Positions 8,248 to 17,225 of a stretch of 64,000 bases of DNA are shown here, piece after piece. Each line of letters starts with the position of its first letter. Position 1 is the first letter of the stretch. The DNA is from Planctomycetota bacterium (GTDB lineage: Bacteria; Planctomycetota; Phycisphaerae; SM23-33; FEN-1343), in assembly GCA_012514895.1 (NCBI GenBank), contig JAAYZK010000188.1, positions 1-64,000 on the forward strand. The letters run 5' to 3'. Below the pieces are notes generated by a model. The model had not been told where the DNA came from. It did no database searches and saw only the letters and a list, made by a program, of their open reading frames with translations. The position numbers were made by a program, and so were the translations under genes.

Positions 8248-11200
8248 TCACGCCGGCAGGCGATGGAGATCGGCCAGCAGGTCGGCGCCCCCGGCGCGGG
8301 GGGCATGCATCCTGCGGCGCCCGCGGCGCAGCGGCGCCGGCCGCCTGGACCCCGCCGCCGCAACGTCCGCGGGTTCCGCCGCACCGCCACCCGAATCGGA
8401 CCACTCCAACGGTCCCACGGAGGTGCCGAATCGCTGCTTGAGGATGACGAAGTCATCCAGGTCCACTGCGCCGCTCAGGTCGAAATCGCCGTGGCCGGTC
8501 CCCGCACCGGTCTGGCCGAAATACTGCTTGAGGATGACGAAGTCGTCAAGATCCACCGTGCCGGTGCCGTCGGCGTCGGCGGGCAGGTTGGCCACGTAGA
8601 AGACGTAGTCCTCCTCCAGGCCGGTGATCGGCGTGGCGCGGACGGTCACCTCCAGCCAGCCGCCCAGTACGGCCTCGTTGGGGTCGGCGACGGCGTCCCG
8701 GTCGTTGGTCGCCCAGGCCAGGGTTACGCGGTCGCTGCCGTCATCGCCGTCGCGGCTGCGGACGAGGATGTCCATGGGTTCGGGCGCGGCGCCCCACGCG
8801 CCGGGATCGCCACCCTGGCCGGTGCGGAACAGGAAATCGGACGTACTGAGCGACCCACCGGGCAAGTTCATGTCGATCATCAGGCCCGTCAGACCGTGGC
8901 TGAAGGCCGTGATGTGGGCCGGGCCGCCGGTGCCGCCGGGCAGCAGCACGCCCTTGCCGGTGTCGATCGCCCCGTCGTCGGCCGCGTTGACCGCCGGGTC
9001 GAAGCCGTCCAGGACCGAGTCGTTGTAGAACACGTGCGCGGCCAGGACGACGCCGTGGTCGATGACGCCGAAGTTGACGTCCCTAACCGAGTCGTTGTCG
9101 AGGAGCGTCACGTCCTGGACGCCGTTGGGGGGGGCGAAACGCACCCAGGGGGGCAGCGTCTGGAGGGCCACAACACACTCGCCCGGCAGCACGCCGCTCA
9201 GCAGGTAGTCGCCCTGGGCGCCGCTGGTCGCCGCGGGGTCCCCCGTGGTCACGGAGACCTCCCACTGTGCCAGGACGCCGCTGTTGCCGGGGACGAAGTC
9301 TCGGACCTCCAGCCGCCACAGGCCGTTGGGGTCCTGGCCGTTCAGGGCCGCCAGGGCTTCCATGGGCCTGTAGCTGCCGCTGAAGGGCCAGGTGGCGTAG
9401 CTGATGGGCCAGGCGGCCTGGTCGTCCAGGAGGGTGCCCATGAAGCCGTCGGCGTCGCCCCCGATCCCGGCCATCAGCAGCACGCGGGTGCCCTGCGGGC
9501 TGAGGAGGTAGACCGCCAGGTCGCTGTCGCACGTGTGCATGAGGGTCAGGCGGACGTTGACGTCGAGGATCCGTCCGTTCAGCCCCTCGACGGGGATAGT
9601 CGATGCGGCCGCGCCGTTGTCGATGAGAGTCGTCGAGGCGGTCTGCGCCAGGGTCGTGGGCGGATCGAGATCCCTCTGCCCGTCGCCGTCGACGTCCAGG
9701 TAGACGGTCTGGCCTTCCACGCCCGGTTCGCGCGGACCGCGGTGGCCATTCTCGTCCCGGTCATCCCAGACGGCGCCCTGCACCTGCGCGACGCGCGTGC
9801 AGGCGAAGTCGACCGGCCAGAGGACTCCGCCGCCGCCCATGGGCAGGACGTGCCAGGGCAGGGGTCGCGGGGCCGTCTGCACCCAGCCGGCCGGCACCTC
9901 CTGGGCGACGGCGTACCACCGCGCCGGCAGGGCCGCGCCGAGGTAGAAGCCGTTGGCGTCGGTGGCCACGTCCAGATCGCCGACCTCCAGCGATAGGGTG
10001 AAGTTGTCCAGGAGCCCCTCGACGCCGTTGGCGACGTCATCGCTGACGACCAGGCGCCAGACGCCGTTGGGGTCCTCGCCGACCAGGTCGGCCAGGGACC
10101 CCTGGGGGCGGTACTCCCCCGACAGCGGCCAGGCCGCCTCGGCGATGGACACTGCGGCGGTGTCGCGGAACCAGGTGTTGTCGAAGTCGTCGTTGTTGCC
10201 TCCCACGCCGTGGACCAGCGCCACCCGGGTGCCCCAGGGGCTGACCAGGTCGACGCTCAGATCGCCGACGCGGCTGTGGTCGATGTCGATCCGCGCGGCG
10301 GCCTGCCGGATGAATCCAGCCAGGCCGTTGACGCGGATTTCCGACACGACGGTCCCGCGGTCGTCGATCCCCCAGTTGGACGTGTTGGTCGCCATGGCCG
10401 GGCGGGTGTCGAAGATGCCGTTGAGGTTGCCGTCTGCGTAGATCCGAACGCCCGCCAGGCCGCTGTCACCGGCCGTGGGGCCGTCGCCGCTGGTGTCCTG
10501 GAAGACGGTGCCGGCCAGGAGGCCGTCGGCGGCCGAGCCGAAGCTCACGGACGCCCCCTGGGCGGAGGCGGTCAGAACGGTCTGCCCCGTGTCGCGGCGG
10601 ACGCTGACGTGGTCGATGTAGTAGTCCGGGAAGCTCGCCGACAGCTTGCCGCGGAAGGCGAGCGTGCCCTCCTCGACGGGCCACGGCGCCACGGCGTGTG
10701 CTTCCCACGCAGTGGCGGGGCTGCCGTTGGCGGGGAAGAGCCGCGCGGTGATGGTGTCGGTCAGGCCCCATTCGATGTCCAGGCGGTACCACAGGCCGGC
10801 GGCGAGCGTGCCGAACGTCTCGTCGGTCAGGCAGAACGTCCGGACGTCGGCGGTGTCCCACCCGCCCGTCCACTGCCAGATGGCCAGGCGGCCGGGTCCG
10901 CCGCCGGCCATGCTCAGCCCGGGGTGCACCGCGACGGCGAGCGTTCCGGCGTCGCAGGCCCCGAAGCCCACCCACGCCCAGCCGCCCTGGCTGGCGCCGG
11001 CGGGGAAGCTCAGGTACGCCGAGATCGTGTCGCCCCTGCGGACGACAGGCGCCGCCTCGGTGCCGACCAGCCATCGGCCCGCGATCAGACCTTGCGCGCC
11101 CTCGTAGGCCGCCTCGGCCGACAGCGTGCCGCCGCCGCCGGCCTCCCGCTGGACATAGCGGCTCAGGTCGGCCTCGAAATCCTCGATGACGCTCTGGCCG

Positions 11201-13959
11201 GCCGGTCGGGGCCGCGTCGGTGAACGCAGGGCCGTAAGCTGCTGGCGGATCGTCAGCGGTCCGGGCGGCAGGTTTTCGAAGGCGTAGGCGCCCTGGGCGT
11301 CCGTCGTGGTGACGATATCGCCCAAGGTCAGCTTGAGCGACCAGAAGGCCAGCGTCCCGGCCTGGCCGTCGTATGTGTCGGTCACCCGCAGCGTCCAGTT
11401 CCCCCCGGGCAGTTCCCCGTCGAAGTCGGCCAGCGGGCTGCAGGGCCGCCATCTGCCGGTAAAGGGGTTGTGCTGCCCGCTGGCCTCTTCGATGCTCCAG
11501 CCGGCCTCGTCGTCGAAGATCGTCCCGGTGAAGTCCTCCCCGTCCTCGCCGTTGAGGCGGGTCAGCCGGACGGTGGTGCCCTGGGGGCTGATCAGATCGA
11601 CGACAAGGGTGCCGACATGGGGATGGGTGATGTTGAGGTAGACATCGACGTCGGCGATGGGGGCGGAATCGCTGCCGATGGGGATGATCGATTCGACGGT
11701 GCCGGGGTCGGGGATCGCCACGGGGCCGGTCGAATCGCCCTGGACCGTGACGGTGTTCATGACGCCGTTGTCGTCGAGGTCGACGTACACGGGAATCCCC
11801 GCCAGTCCACCCTCGGCCGGTCCGGGCACCGTGGCGATGAGCCCCCAGAGATTCAGCGTGCCGACGTCGCCGGCGGCCTCGTCGCAGACCTCCAACGTCC
11901 AGGTGCCGCTGAGCGTCTCGCCGTCGAAGGCCGCCAGCGGCTGCTCGGGCCGATAGGCGGCAGTGAAGGGCGCGTCGGAGGGGGTGACGGTGCCGATGCC
12001 CGCGGGGGCCTCGTCGTCCAGCACCGTGCCGCTGAAGTCGTCTCCCGGCCCGCCGGCGTGCGCCACGAGGATGACGCGGGTTCCGGCGGGGCTGACCAGG
12101 TCCACCCTCAGGTCGCCGACGAAGGTGTGGGCGATGTCCAGGTACACGTCGAGGTCGGCGACGGTGGCCCCGGGGCGGTCCAGGACGATCGTCGAGACGG
12201 CCATGGATCCGTCGGGGATGGGCAGAGCGGGCGTCGCCGAGGCGCCCAGCGTCTCGGTGAGCCAGTCCTGGTGGACGCCGTCGGCGTTGCGGTCGTCGAA
12301 GACGCGTCCGCGGACGTCGCCGGCCGGGCCGATGCCGAAGTTGACCGTGTGGTACTCGCCCTCGTCGAGGGTGACCAGTTCGGTGCCCGGGCGAAGGTTT
12401 CCGCCCCAGGTGACGTCGTCGCCGCCGAAGGGGGATTCCAGGACGATGCGGTACGAGCCGGCGGGCTGGTTGAGCAGTTCGAAGCGGCCCTGGGCGTCCG
12501 TGAAGTCGCTGACCTCGTCGGCGTCATGACGGTTGTTGCCGTTGGCGTCAAGGAAGACCTTCTGCATGGCCGCGGGGGCGGCGTTCTCGCCCGGGTCCTT
12601 CACCCCGTTGCCGTTGGGGTCGATGAAGACCTGCCCGCGGATGCCGACGGCGTGGTAGACGTGGCTGAAGTTGATGTACTCGACATCCGTGCCGCGCAGT
12701 TCGACAGGCCGGTCGGTGAAGCCGTCGGGGATGTACTCCAGCCCCTCGATGACGTAGGGTCGGGCCCAGCCGCCGAAGTCGTTCCACCCGTCGGGGATGC
12801 CGAAGTCGAAGCTCGAACGGATGGTGGTGGTGTGGCCGTTGGCGGGGTTGACCGTCCCCAGTCCGTCCGAGGCGGTCCAGAACGTCAGGGTCTGGGGGTT
12901 CCATTCGGCGGCCGCGTCGCCGACCTGGGCCTCGATCCGCTCCAGTTGGGCCCCGGTGGCCTTGTCGATGCGAAAGAGCTTGCCGGCGAACACGTAGAGG
13001 TTGCCGTTTGCGTCGAACTGGATGTCGCCCGGCCAGTCGTTGTCGCCGCCCAACAGCCACACGGTACCCACGTCGTCGGTGCCGTCGTTCAGCGGGCCGA
13101 TGTCGTCCAGGTCCGTCTTCCACAGCCATCGGCGGTTATACGTGGTGTTCCACGGCCAGGCGTAGTCGTCGCCCAGGCCGCCGTAGACGACACGGCCGCT
13201 GCCGGTGGGGTCGAAGTCCAGCCCGCCCCCGTACGAAAGGTCGTGGTCCGGGTCGGTGACCCACGCGGCCTGGGCGAAGGGCATTCCCGGCTCCCAGTGG
13301 AGCGACACGAGATGTGCTTCACAGTCGAAGAACAGGTTCCACGACGCCGAGCCCTGGTCCTGGGTCTGCGTCAGGTACCAGCCGGGCCGGCCCGGGACGG
13401 CGGTCAGCCCGGCGTAGTTGACGCGGTGCGGGCTCTGGCCCCCCAGGGGCGAGCTGGTGTCGAGGATGGGAAACCGGTTGGCGGCGAAGCCGGTGTCGGG
13501 GTCGATCTCCCAGAGGGAGGCGTAGTTGTCGGTCGTCTGGTCGGAGGCGTAGGGGCCGATCCTGCCGGAGTCCTCCCACGAGCCCAGGCCGATCAGGCGG
13601 CCGAAGGTCTCGGCCGTCCAGTACCGGCTGTCCTTCGGCATCGCGGCGATGTTGTAGTTCCCTGGCGGCGTGTCGGCAAACTCGTAACGTCCGGCGGCGT
13701 CGGTCACGACGGCGCGTTCGCCGGCGTCCACCTTGCCGTTGCGGTTGTCGTCCATGAACACCGTCGCCCCCGCCACGCCGCCGCCGCCGTTGGCCTGGAT
13801 GACGTAACCGCTGATGGAGGCCGCCAGCAGCACCCGCCTCTCCAGCGGCTCGAAGGCCGCCGGACGGTCTCGAAGCTCCCGGACGCCCCGCGTGCCTTCG
13901 AGAAGGGGAGAACCGCCCCGTCCATTGCCGCCCTCGCCGGCCCACCCATTGTGTGACAT
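8248..13959 (-). CDS. Giant secreted protein with LEPR-like motif, SdrD/Cna-B-like segments, four P-domains and dockerin repeats
   Basis: A 1,903-residue exported protein. The ATG at 13959 is preferred; an upstream in-frame GTG at 14058 would add 33 residues and lies only about 24 bases after the predicted transcription start. EPLERRVLLAA (about residues 36-46) is the planctomycete LEPR-type motif. SdrD/Cna-B-like modules (GYVIQANGGGGVAGATVFMDD and similar) alternate with four proprotein-convertase P-type beta domains at about 586-710, 756-880, 1203-1326 and 1443-1571. Each P-domain has the DLxVDLxSPxGT and NGxWxLxVxD core motifs. A lectin-like or LamG-like stretch lies at about 930-1130. The C-terminus has two dockerin-type repeats (VDLDDFVILKQYFG, VDLDDFVILKQRFG). 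No protease domain accompanies the P-domains. The likely role is a surface or cohesin-anchored adhesive or scaffold protein. Confidence 0.85.
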   Translation of the reverse strand: MSHNGWAGEGGNGRGGSPLLEGTRGVRELRDRPAAFEPLERRVLLAASISGYVIQANGGGGVAGATVFMDDNRNGKVDAGERAVVTDAAGRYEFADTPPGNYNIAAMPKDSRYWTAETFGRLIGLGSWEDSGRIGPYASDQTTDNYASLWEIDPDTGFAANRFPILDTSSPLGGQSPHRVNYAGLTAVPGRPGWYLTQTQDQGSASWNLFFDCEAHLVSLHWEPGMPFAQAAWVTDPDHDLSYGGGLDFDPTGSGRVVYGGLGDDYAWPWNTTYNRRWLWKTDLDDIGPLNDGTDDVGTVWLLGGDNDWPGDIQFDANGNLYVFAGKLFRIDKATGAQLERIEAQVGDAAAEWNPQTLTFWTASDGLGTVNPANGHTTTIRSSFDFGIPDGWNDFGGWARPYVIEGLEYIPDGFTDRPVELRGTDVEYINFSHVYHAVGIRGQVFIDPNGNGVKDPGENAAPAAMQKVFLDANGNNRHDADEVSDFTDAQGRFELLNQPAGSYRIVLESPFGGDDVTWGGNLRPGTELVTLDEGEYHTVNFGIGPAGDVRGRVFDDRNADGVHQDWLTETLGASATPALPIPDGSMAVSTIVLDRPGATVADLDVYLDIAHTFVGDLRVDLVSPAGTRVILVAHAGGPGDDFSGTVLDDEAPAGIGTVTPSDAPFTAAYRPEQPLAAFDGETLSGTWTLEVCDEAAGDVGTLNLWGLIATVPGPAEGGLAGIPVYVDLDDNGVMNTVTVQGDSTGPVAIPDPGTVESIIPIGSDSAPIADVDVYLNITHPHVGTLVVDLISPQGTTVRLTRLNGEDGEDFTGTIFDDEAGWSIEEASGQHNPFTGRWRPCSPLADFDGELPGGNWTLRVTDTYDGQAGTLAFWSLKLTLGDIVTTTDAQGAYAFENLPPGPLTIRQQLTALRSPTRPRPAGQSVIEDFEADLSRYVQREAGGGGTLSAEAAYEGAQGLIAGRWLVGTEAAPVVRRGDTISAYLSFPAGASQGGWAWVGFGACDAGTLAVAVHPGLSMAGGGPGRLAIWQWTGGWDTADVRTFCLTDETFGTLAAGLWYRLDIEWGLTDTITARLFPANGSPATAWEAHAVAPWPVEEGTLAFRGKLSASFPDYYIDHVSVRRDTGQTVLTASAQGASVSFGSAADGLLAGTVFQDTSGDGPTAGDSGLAGVRIYADGNLNGIFDTRPAMATNTSNWGIDDRGTVVSEIRVNGLAGFIRQAAARIDIDHSRVGDLSVDLVSPWGTRVALVHGVGGNNDDFDNTWFRDTAAVSIAEAAWPLSGEYRPQGSLADLVGEDPNGVWRLVVSDDVANGVEGLLDNFTLSLEVGDLDVATDANGFYLGAALPARWYAVAQEVPAGWVQTAPRPLPWHVLPMGGGGVLWPVDFACTRVAQVQGAVWDDRDENGHRGPREPGVEGQTVYLDVDGDGQRDLDPPTTLAQTASTTLIDNGAAASTIPVEGLNGRILDVNVRLTLMHTCDSDLAVYLLSPQGTRVLLMAGIGGDADGFMGTLLDDQAAWPISYATWPFSGSYRPMEALAALNGQDPNGLWRLEVRDFVPGNSGVLAQWEVSVTTGDPAATSGAQGDYLLSGVLPGECVVALQTLPPWVRFAPPNGVQDVTLLDNDSVRDVNFGVIDHGVVLAAHVFYNDSVLDGFDPAVNAADDGAIDTGKGVLLPGGTGGPAHITAFSHGLTGLMIDMNLPGGSLSTSDFLFRTGQGGDPGAWGAAPEPMDILVRSRDGDDGSDRVTLAWATNDRDAVADPNEAVLGGWLEVTVRATPITGLEEDYVFYVANLPADADGTGTVDLDDFVILKQYFGQTGAGTGHGDFDLSGAVDLDDFVILKQRFGTSVGPLEWSDSGGGAAEPADVAAAGSRRPAPLRRGRRRMHAPRAGGADLLADLHRLPA

Positions 13960-14088
13960 GGCCCCAGCCTTTCGATGCGGAGCGGCCCCGCGGACCGGCG
14001 CCCTCCGCGCGCCGTGATGTACCCCGAGTCCCCGCAGTGATCGCTGCGTCAGACCCACCAGCCTGACGGGGAGAGGAGAGGACCCCTT

Positions 14089-14118
14089 ATATTAGGGGAC
14101 GCGGGGATCGGATGTCAA
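14089..14118 (-). promoter_or_regulatory. Promoter of the P-domain/dockerin giant gene
   Basis: On the minus strand TTGACA (14118-14113), an 18-base spacer, TAATAT (14094-14089). Transcription would start near 14082. The leader to the ATG at 13959 would be about 123 bases and includes short inverted repeats such as GTCAG...CTGAC. Confidence 0.65.
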
Positions 14119-14213
14119 CGGCCCGCGCGGAAAAAACCGCCCCGCCCGCCGCGCTGCCGGCCGGCCGGAGAGCGGCAGCCCGCCGGCAGCGCAAGCGGCG
14201 TACGACCCGACAG

Positions 14214-15500
14214 TTATCCGCGGCGCCGCGCGTAGCTCGACGCCACCTTGCCGATGGCCGCGGCGGTCTGGCGGACGTCGTCGTCGCTCCAGAACTCGGT
14301 CATCGAGAGGATGACGGCCGTCCGCAGGACCAGGTCCGCGTTGGGACAGTCGGCGGCGGCGTAGGGCAGGCGGCCGGGGGGGTACTGCGGCAGGTCGTAG
14401 GGGCAGACGAAGCCGTCGGCGCGGGGCGGGTAGATGGTCATCTTCTGGAACAGCTCCATCTGGTCCATCCGCTTGAGATAGAACGACGCCGGCACCCCCT
14501 CGGCGGCCAGAGCCCTGATCACCTCGTTGCGGCCGACGCCAAGGACATTCTCGTCGACGCGGAACATGTAGTAGTAGTGCGTCGATTCGCACCCGGCGGG
14601 GATCTCCGGCGGCAGAATGCCCGGCACGCCGGCGATCAGGCCGGTGAGCATGCGGCCGATCTCCGCGCGGCGGGCGCAGATGGCCTCGACCCTCCGCACC
14701 TGGGCCAGGCCCACGGCGCCGCACAGTTCGCTCATGCGGTAGTTGGGGGCGAGGAACTGGCACTGGCGGCCCGTGCGCATGCCCCAGTGGTCGCGGGGAT
14801 AGCACTTGTCGCAGAAAAGGGCCATCCGCTGCGCGAGCGCCTGGTCGCCGGTGATGCACAGCCCGCCCTCGCCGGTGGAGATGTGCTTGAAGTCGTTGAG
14901 GCTGAAGCAGCCGATGTCCCCGATCGTCCCGACCAGGCGGTCCCTGTACCGCGCCAGGTGCGCCTGGGCGCAGTCCTCGATGACGGCGATGCCGCGCGGA
15001 CGGCACAGCTCGACGATGGGATCCGTGTCGGCGGGGGTGCCCGACAGGTGAACGACGATCACCGCCCGGGTCCGCTCGGTCAGGCGCGCCTCGACGGTGT
15101 CAGCCGTCATGTTGTACGTCCGCGGATCGACGTCCGTGAAGATCGGCACGGCGTTCTGGTACAGGATGCCGATGAACGTCCCGGCGTCCGTCAGCGTGCT
15201 GGTGACCACCTCGTCGCCCACCGTCACCCCGGCCGCGCCCATCGCCACGTGCAGCGCCGCCGTCCCGCTGGACGAGGCGGTGCAGTACGGCTTGCCGTAC
15301 ATCGCGGCGAACCGCTCGCAGAGCTCCCGCACCTTGCGCCCCTTGGCGTAGAACAGCGTGTTCTGCTCCAACGCCTCGCGCAGCTCCTCCATCTCCTCGT
15401 CGCCGAATCGCCGCCCGGTCGTGTAGGGCGTGGGCTTGGCCTTGGGGCCGCCTTCGAGAGCGAGCGGCTCGGCAGTAGTGTCACGGCGTGCGGTGGTCAT
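14214..15500 (-). CDS. DegT/DnrJ/EryC1/StrS family PLP-dependent aminotransferase
   Basis: A 428-residue fold-type I aminotransferase of the kind that installs an amino group on keto-sugars or cyclitols in the cytoplasm. The family markers are all present: SSSGTAALHVA (about 77-87) for the cofactor phosphate, IEDCAQAH with Asp176 facing the pyridine nitrogen, and the PLP-binding Lys205 in SLNDFKHISTGEGG. The active site therefore looks intact. It is the last gene of a minus-strand operon and its start overlaps the end of the beta-helix gene by 20 bases, which implies co-translation. Members act on many sugars and the substrate cannot be read from sequence. The neighbours (URO-D-like enzyme, exported beta-helix protein) are not a standard nucleotide-sugar pathway, so its role here is open. 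Confidence 0.9.
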   Translation of the reverse strand: MTTARRDTTAEPLALEGGPKAKPTPYTTGRRFGDEEMEELREALEQNTLFYAKGRKVRELCERFAAMYGKPYCTASSSGTAALHVAMGAAGVTVGDEVVTSTLTDAGTFIGILYQNAVPIFTDVDPRTYNMTADTVEARLTERTRAVIVVHLSGTPADTDPIVELCRPRGIAVIEDCAQAHLARYRDRLVGTIGDIGCFSLNDFKHISTGEGGLCITGDQALAQRMALFCDKCYPRDHWGMRTGRQCQFLAPNYRMSELCGAVGLAQVRRVEAICARRAEIGRMLTGLIAGVPGILPPEIPAGCESTHYYYMFRVDENVLGVGRNEVIRALAAEGVPASFYLKRMDQMELFQKMTIYPPRADGFVCPYDLPQYPPGRLPYAAADCPNADLVLRTAVILSMTEFWSDDDVRQTAAAIGKVASSYARRRG

Positions 15501-17208
15501 GAATCAGGCTCCCTTCAGTGATGCCCTCGACCGCCAGGCCGTTGCAGGCGGAACGGTCGATGCCGGTGGTGCGGACAAGGACCTCGACCGGGTGCAGCCG
15601 CGGGTCGGGGTTCTCGACGATGAGTTGGTGCGCCTCGGCGTCGTAGCGCCACGCGTCGATCCGTTCCCCGTCGCGGAGGACGCCGGCCGGCCGCTCGGCC
15701 AGGGCCGCGCGCCACGTGTCGCCGTCGCGCGTCCAGCCGGTCACCGGATCGGCGCCGCTGACGATCACGCGGGCGCCCTCGGCGGCGCGGATCGTGAGGT
15801 CGTCGACGGTGGGGCGAATCGTCTCGCGGTACACCCCGGCACGGACCTCGATCGTCTCTCCGGCCGCGGCCGCGGCCACGGCGGCGCCGAGGGTCCTGAA
15901 CGGCAGGCCGGGATAGCCGTAGAAGTCGTCGCTCGCCCCCGCGTGGGCCACGTCGACGACGTAGACGTTCGGGTACGCCAGGGCGCCGATGTCGCTGCCG
16001 TCCGGTCCGGCGTCGATGGCCGGGCTGCCCGGCCGGAGGCGGACGTTCGGCAGGGCGGCGCCGGGCGGCGCCTTGGGGTCCACGAACATCGGATCGGCGG
16101 TGACGGCGTGCGGGCCGCCGTTGCCGCGACGGATCGGTGAGAGGTTGTAGTCCACGATCGGAGCGTCGGCCTCCTGCTCGACGTAGCTGCGCACCCCCCC
16201 CTCGGGGCAGGCGAGGATGTTGCCCAGGACGAAGGCGCCGTGCGCCTTCGTGCCGACCTTCACGCCCTGGTACTTGCCGCCGATGACGGTGTTGTGCAGG
16301 GCGACGGCCCCGTGGTAGGCCGAGCCCTCGGGGGCCATGCGCGGCGTCCAGGACAACTGGAGGGGCACGCCGCCGCCGTCGGAGATGATGTTGCCCACGA
16401 CCAGCGGACGGCCGGGGGCGCCGCGACGTTCGTTGCCCTCGATCATGAGGGCCTCGCTGCGGATGTGGTGCATCACGTTGCCGATGATGCGGAAGTTGCG
16501 GTTGTCGCTGTGGATCTCGATGGCGTCGGTGTGCGAGGGCGGCGGCGACTGGATGTTGTGGATGTAGTTGAAGGCCACGACGGTGTCGCGCCCGCTGCCG
16601 AGCTGGATGCCGTCTTCGACCTGGTTGGTGTGGATGCGGTTGCGGCTGAAGGTGCAGCGGTCGACGTCGTAGGTCCACCCGCCGCCCTGGATGCCCTGGC
16701 CGCCCAGGTCGTGGATGGAGTTGGCGTCGATGAGGCAGTCGCTGCCCCGGGGGATCCGCACACCGGTGCCGGCGGTATGGTGGATGTGGTTGGCGACCAG
16801 TTCAAGGTGGTCGCCTTCGTCCATGTGCACGCCGACGCCGGCGGCGTTGCGGATCTCGAAGCCCTCGACGCGGATCCACGCCCGCTTGCTCAGATCGACG
16901 CCCGGAGCGCCTCCCTCGATGACCGGCCGCGCGTCGCCGTCGGCGACGCCGACGAACCGGATCGGCGCGGCGGGCGCCCCGCTGCGGGCCGGGCGGAACG
17001 TGCCGGGATAGCTGCCCGGCAGGACGCGGACGGTGTCGCCCGGCCGGGCGGCCTCGGCCGCGCGGGCGAGCGTCGCCCACGGGCGGGCCTCGTCGCCGGG
17101 CCCGTCATCGCCCGCCCGGGGATGGGCGGGGTCGACGACATGCTCGGCCGCCGGAGCCGGCAGGGCCGGAATCCACAGCGCCAGGACTACAAGCGCCCAT
17201 CGTGTCAT
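15481..17208 (-). CDS. Exported right-handed parallel beta-helix protein (DUF1565/pectate-lyase-like)
   Basis: A 575-residue protein starting at the ATG at 17208, which has AGGAGG 7 bases upstream; a longer open frame runs further upstream but there it is only the shadow of the preceding gene. Residues 1-21 form a signal peptide ending in [26 protein letters not shown] matches the DUF1565 start of exported beta-helix proteins. Repeated segments (GFEIRNAAGVGV, LELVANHIHHTAGTGV, FRIIGNVMHHI) follow with coil periodicity to about residue 480. A second DUF1565-like start (DDFYGYPGLPFRTLGAA) occurs near residue 420. The family includes pectate lyases and other polysaccharide lyases and hydrolases, but no catalytic triad can be assigned by eye. 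It lies 17 bases after the URO-D-like gene and overlaps the aminotransferase. Confidence 0.85.
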   Translation of the reverse strand: MTRWALVVLALWIPALPAPAAEHVVDPAHPRAGDDGPGDEARPWATLARAAEAARPGDTVRVLPGSYPGTFRPARSGAPAAPIRFVGVADGDARPVIEGGAPGVDLSKRAWIRVEGFEIRNAAGVGVHMDEGDHLELVANHIHHTAGTGVRIPRGSDCLIDANSIHDLGGQGIQGGGWTYDVDRCTFSRNRIHTNQVEDGIQLGSGRDTVVAFNYIHNIQSPPPSHTDAIEIHSDNRNFRIIGNVMHHIRSEALMIEGNERRGAPGRPLVVGNIISDGGGVPLQLSWTPRMAPEGSAYHGAVALHNTVIGGKYQGVKVGTKAHGAFVLGNILACPEGGVRSYVEQEADAPIVDYNLSPIRRGNGGPHAVTADPMFVDPKAPPGAALPNVRLRPGSPAIDAGPDGSDIGALAYPNVYVVDVAHAGASDDFYGYPGLPFRTLGAAVAAAAAGETIEVRAGVYRETIRPTVDDLTIRAAEGARVIVSGADPVTGWTRDGDTWRAALAERPAGVLRDGERIDAWRYDAEAHQLIVENPDPRLHPVEVLVRTTGIDRSACNGLAVEGITEGSLIHDHRTP

Positions 17209-17225
17209 TTCGCCGCCTCCTTCAC

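Noticed and set aside
11470-13956. 828-codon plus-strand frame
   Set aside because: Antisense shadow of the P-domain protein; composition is that of reversed Asp/Gly-rich codons.
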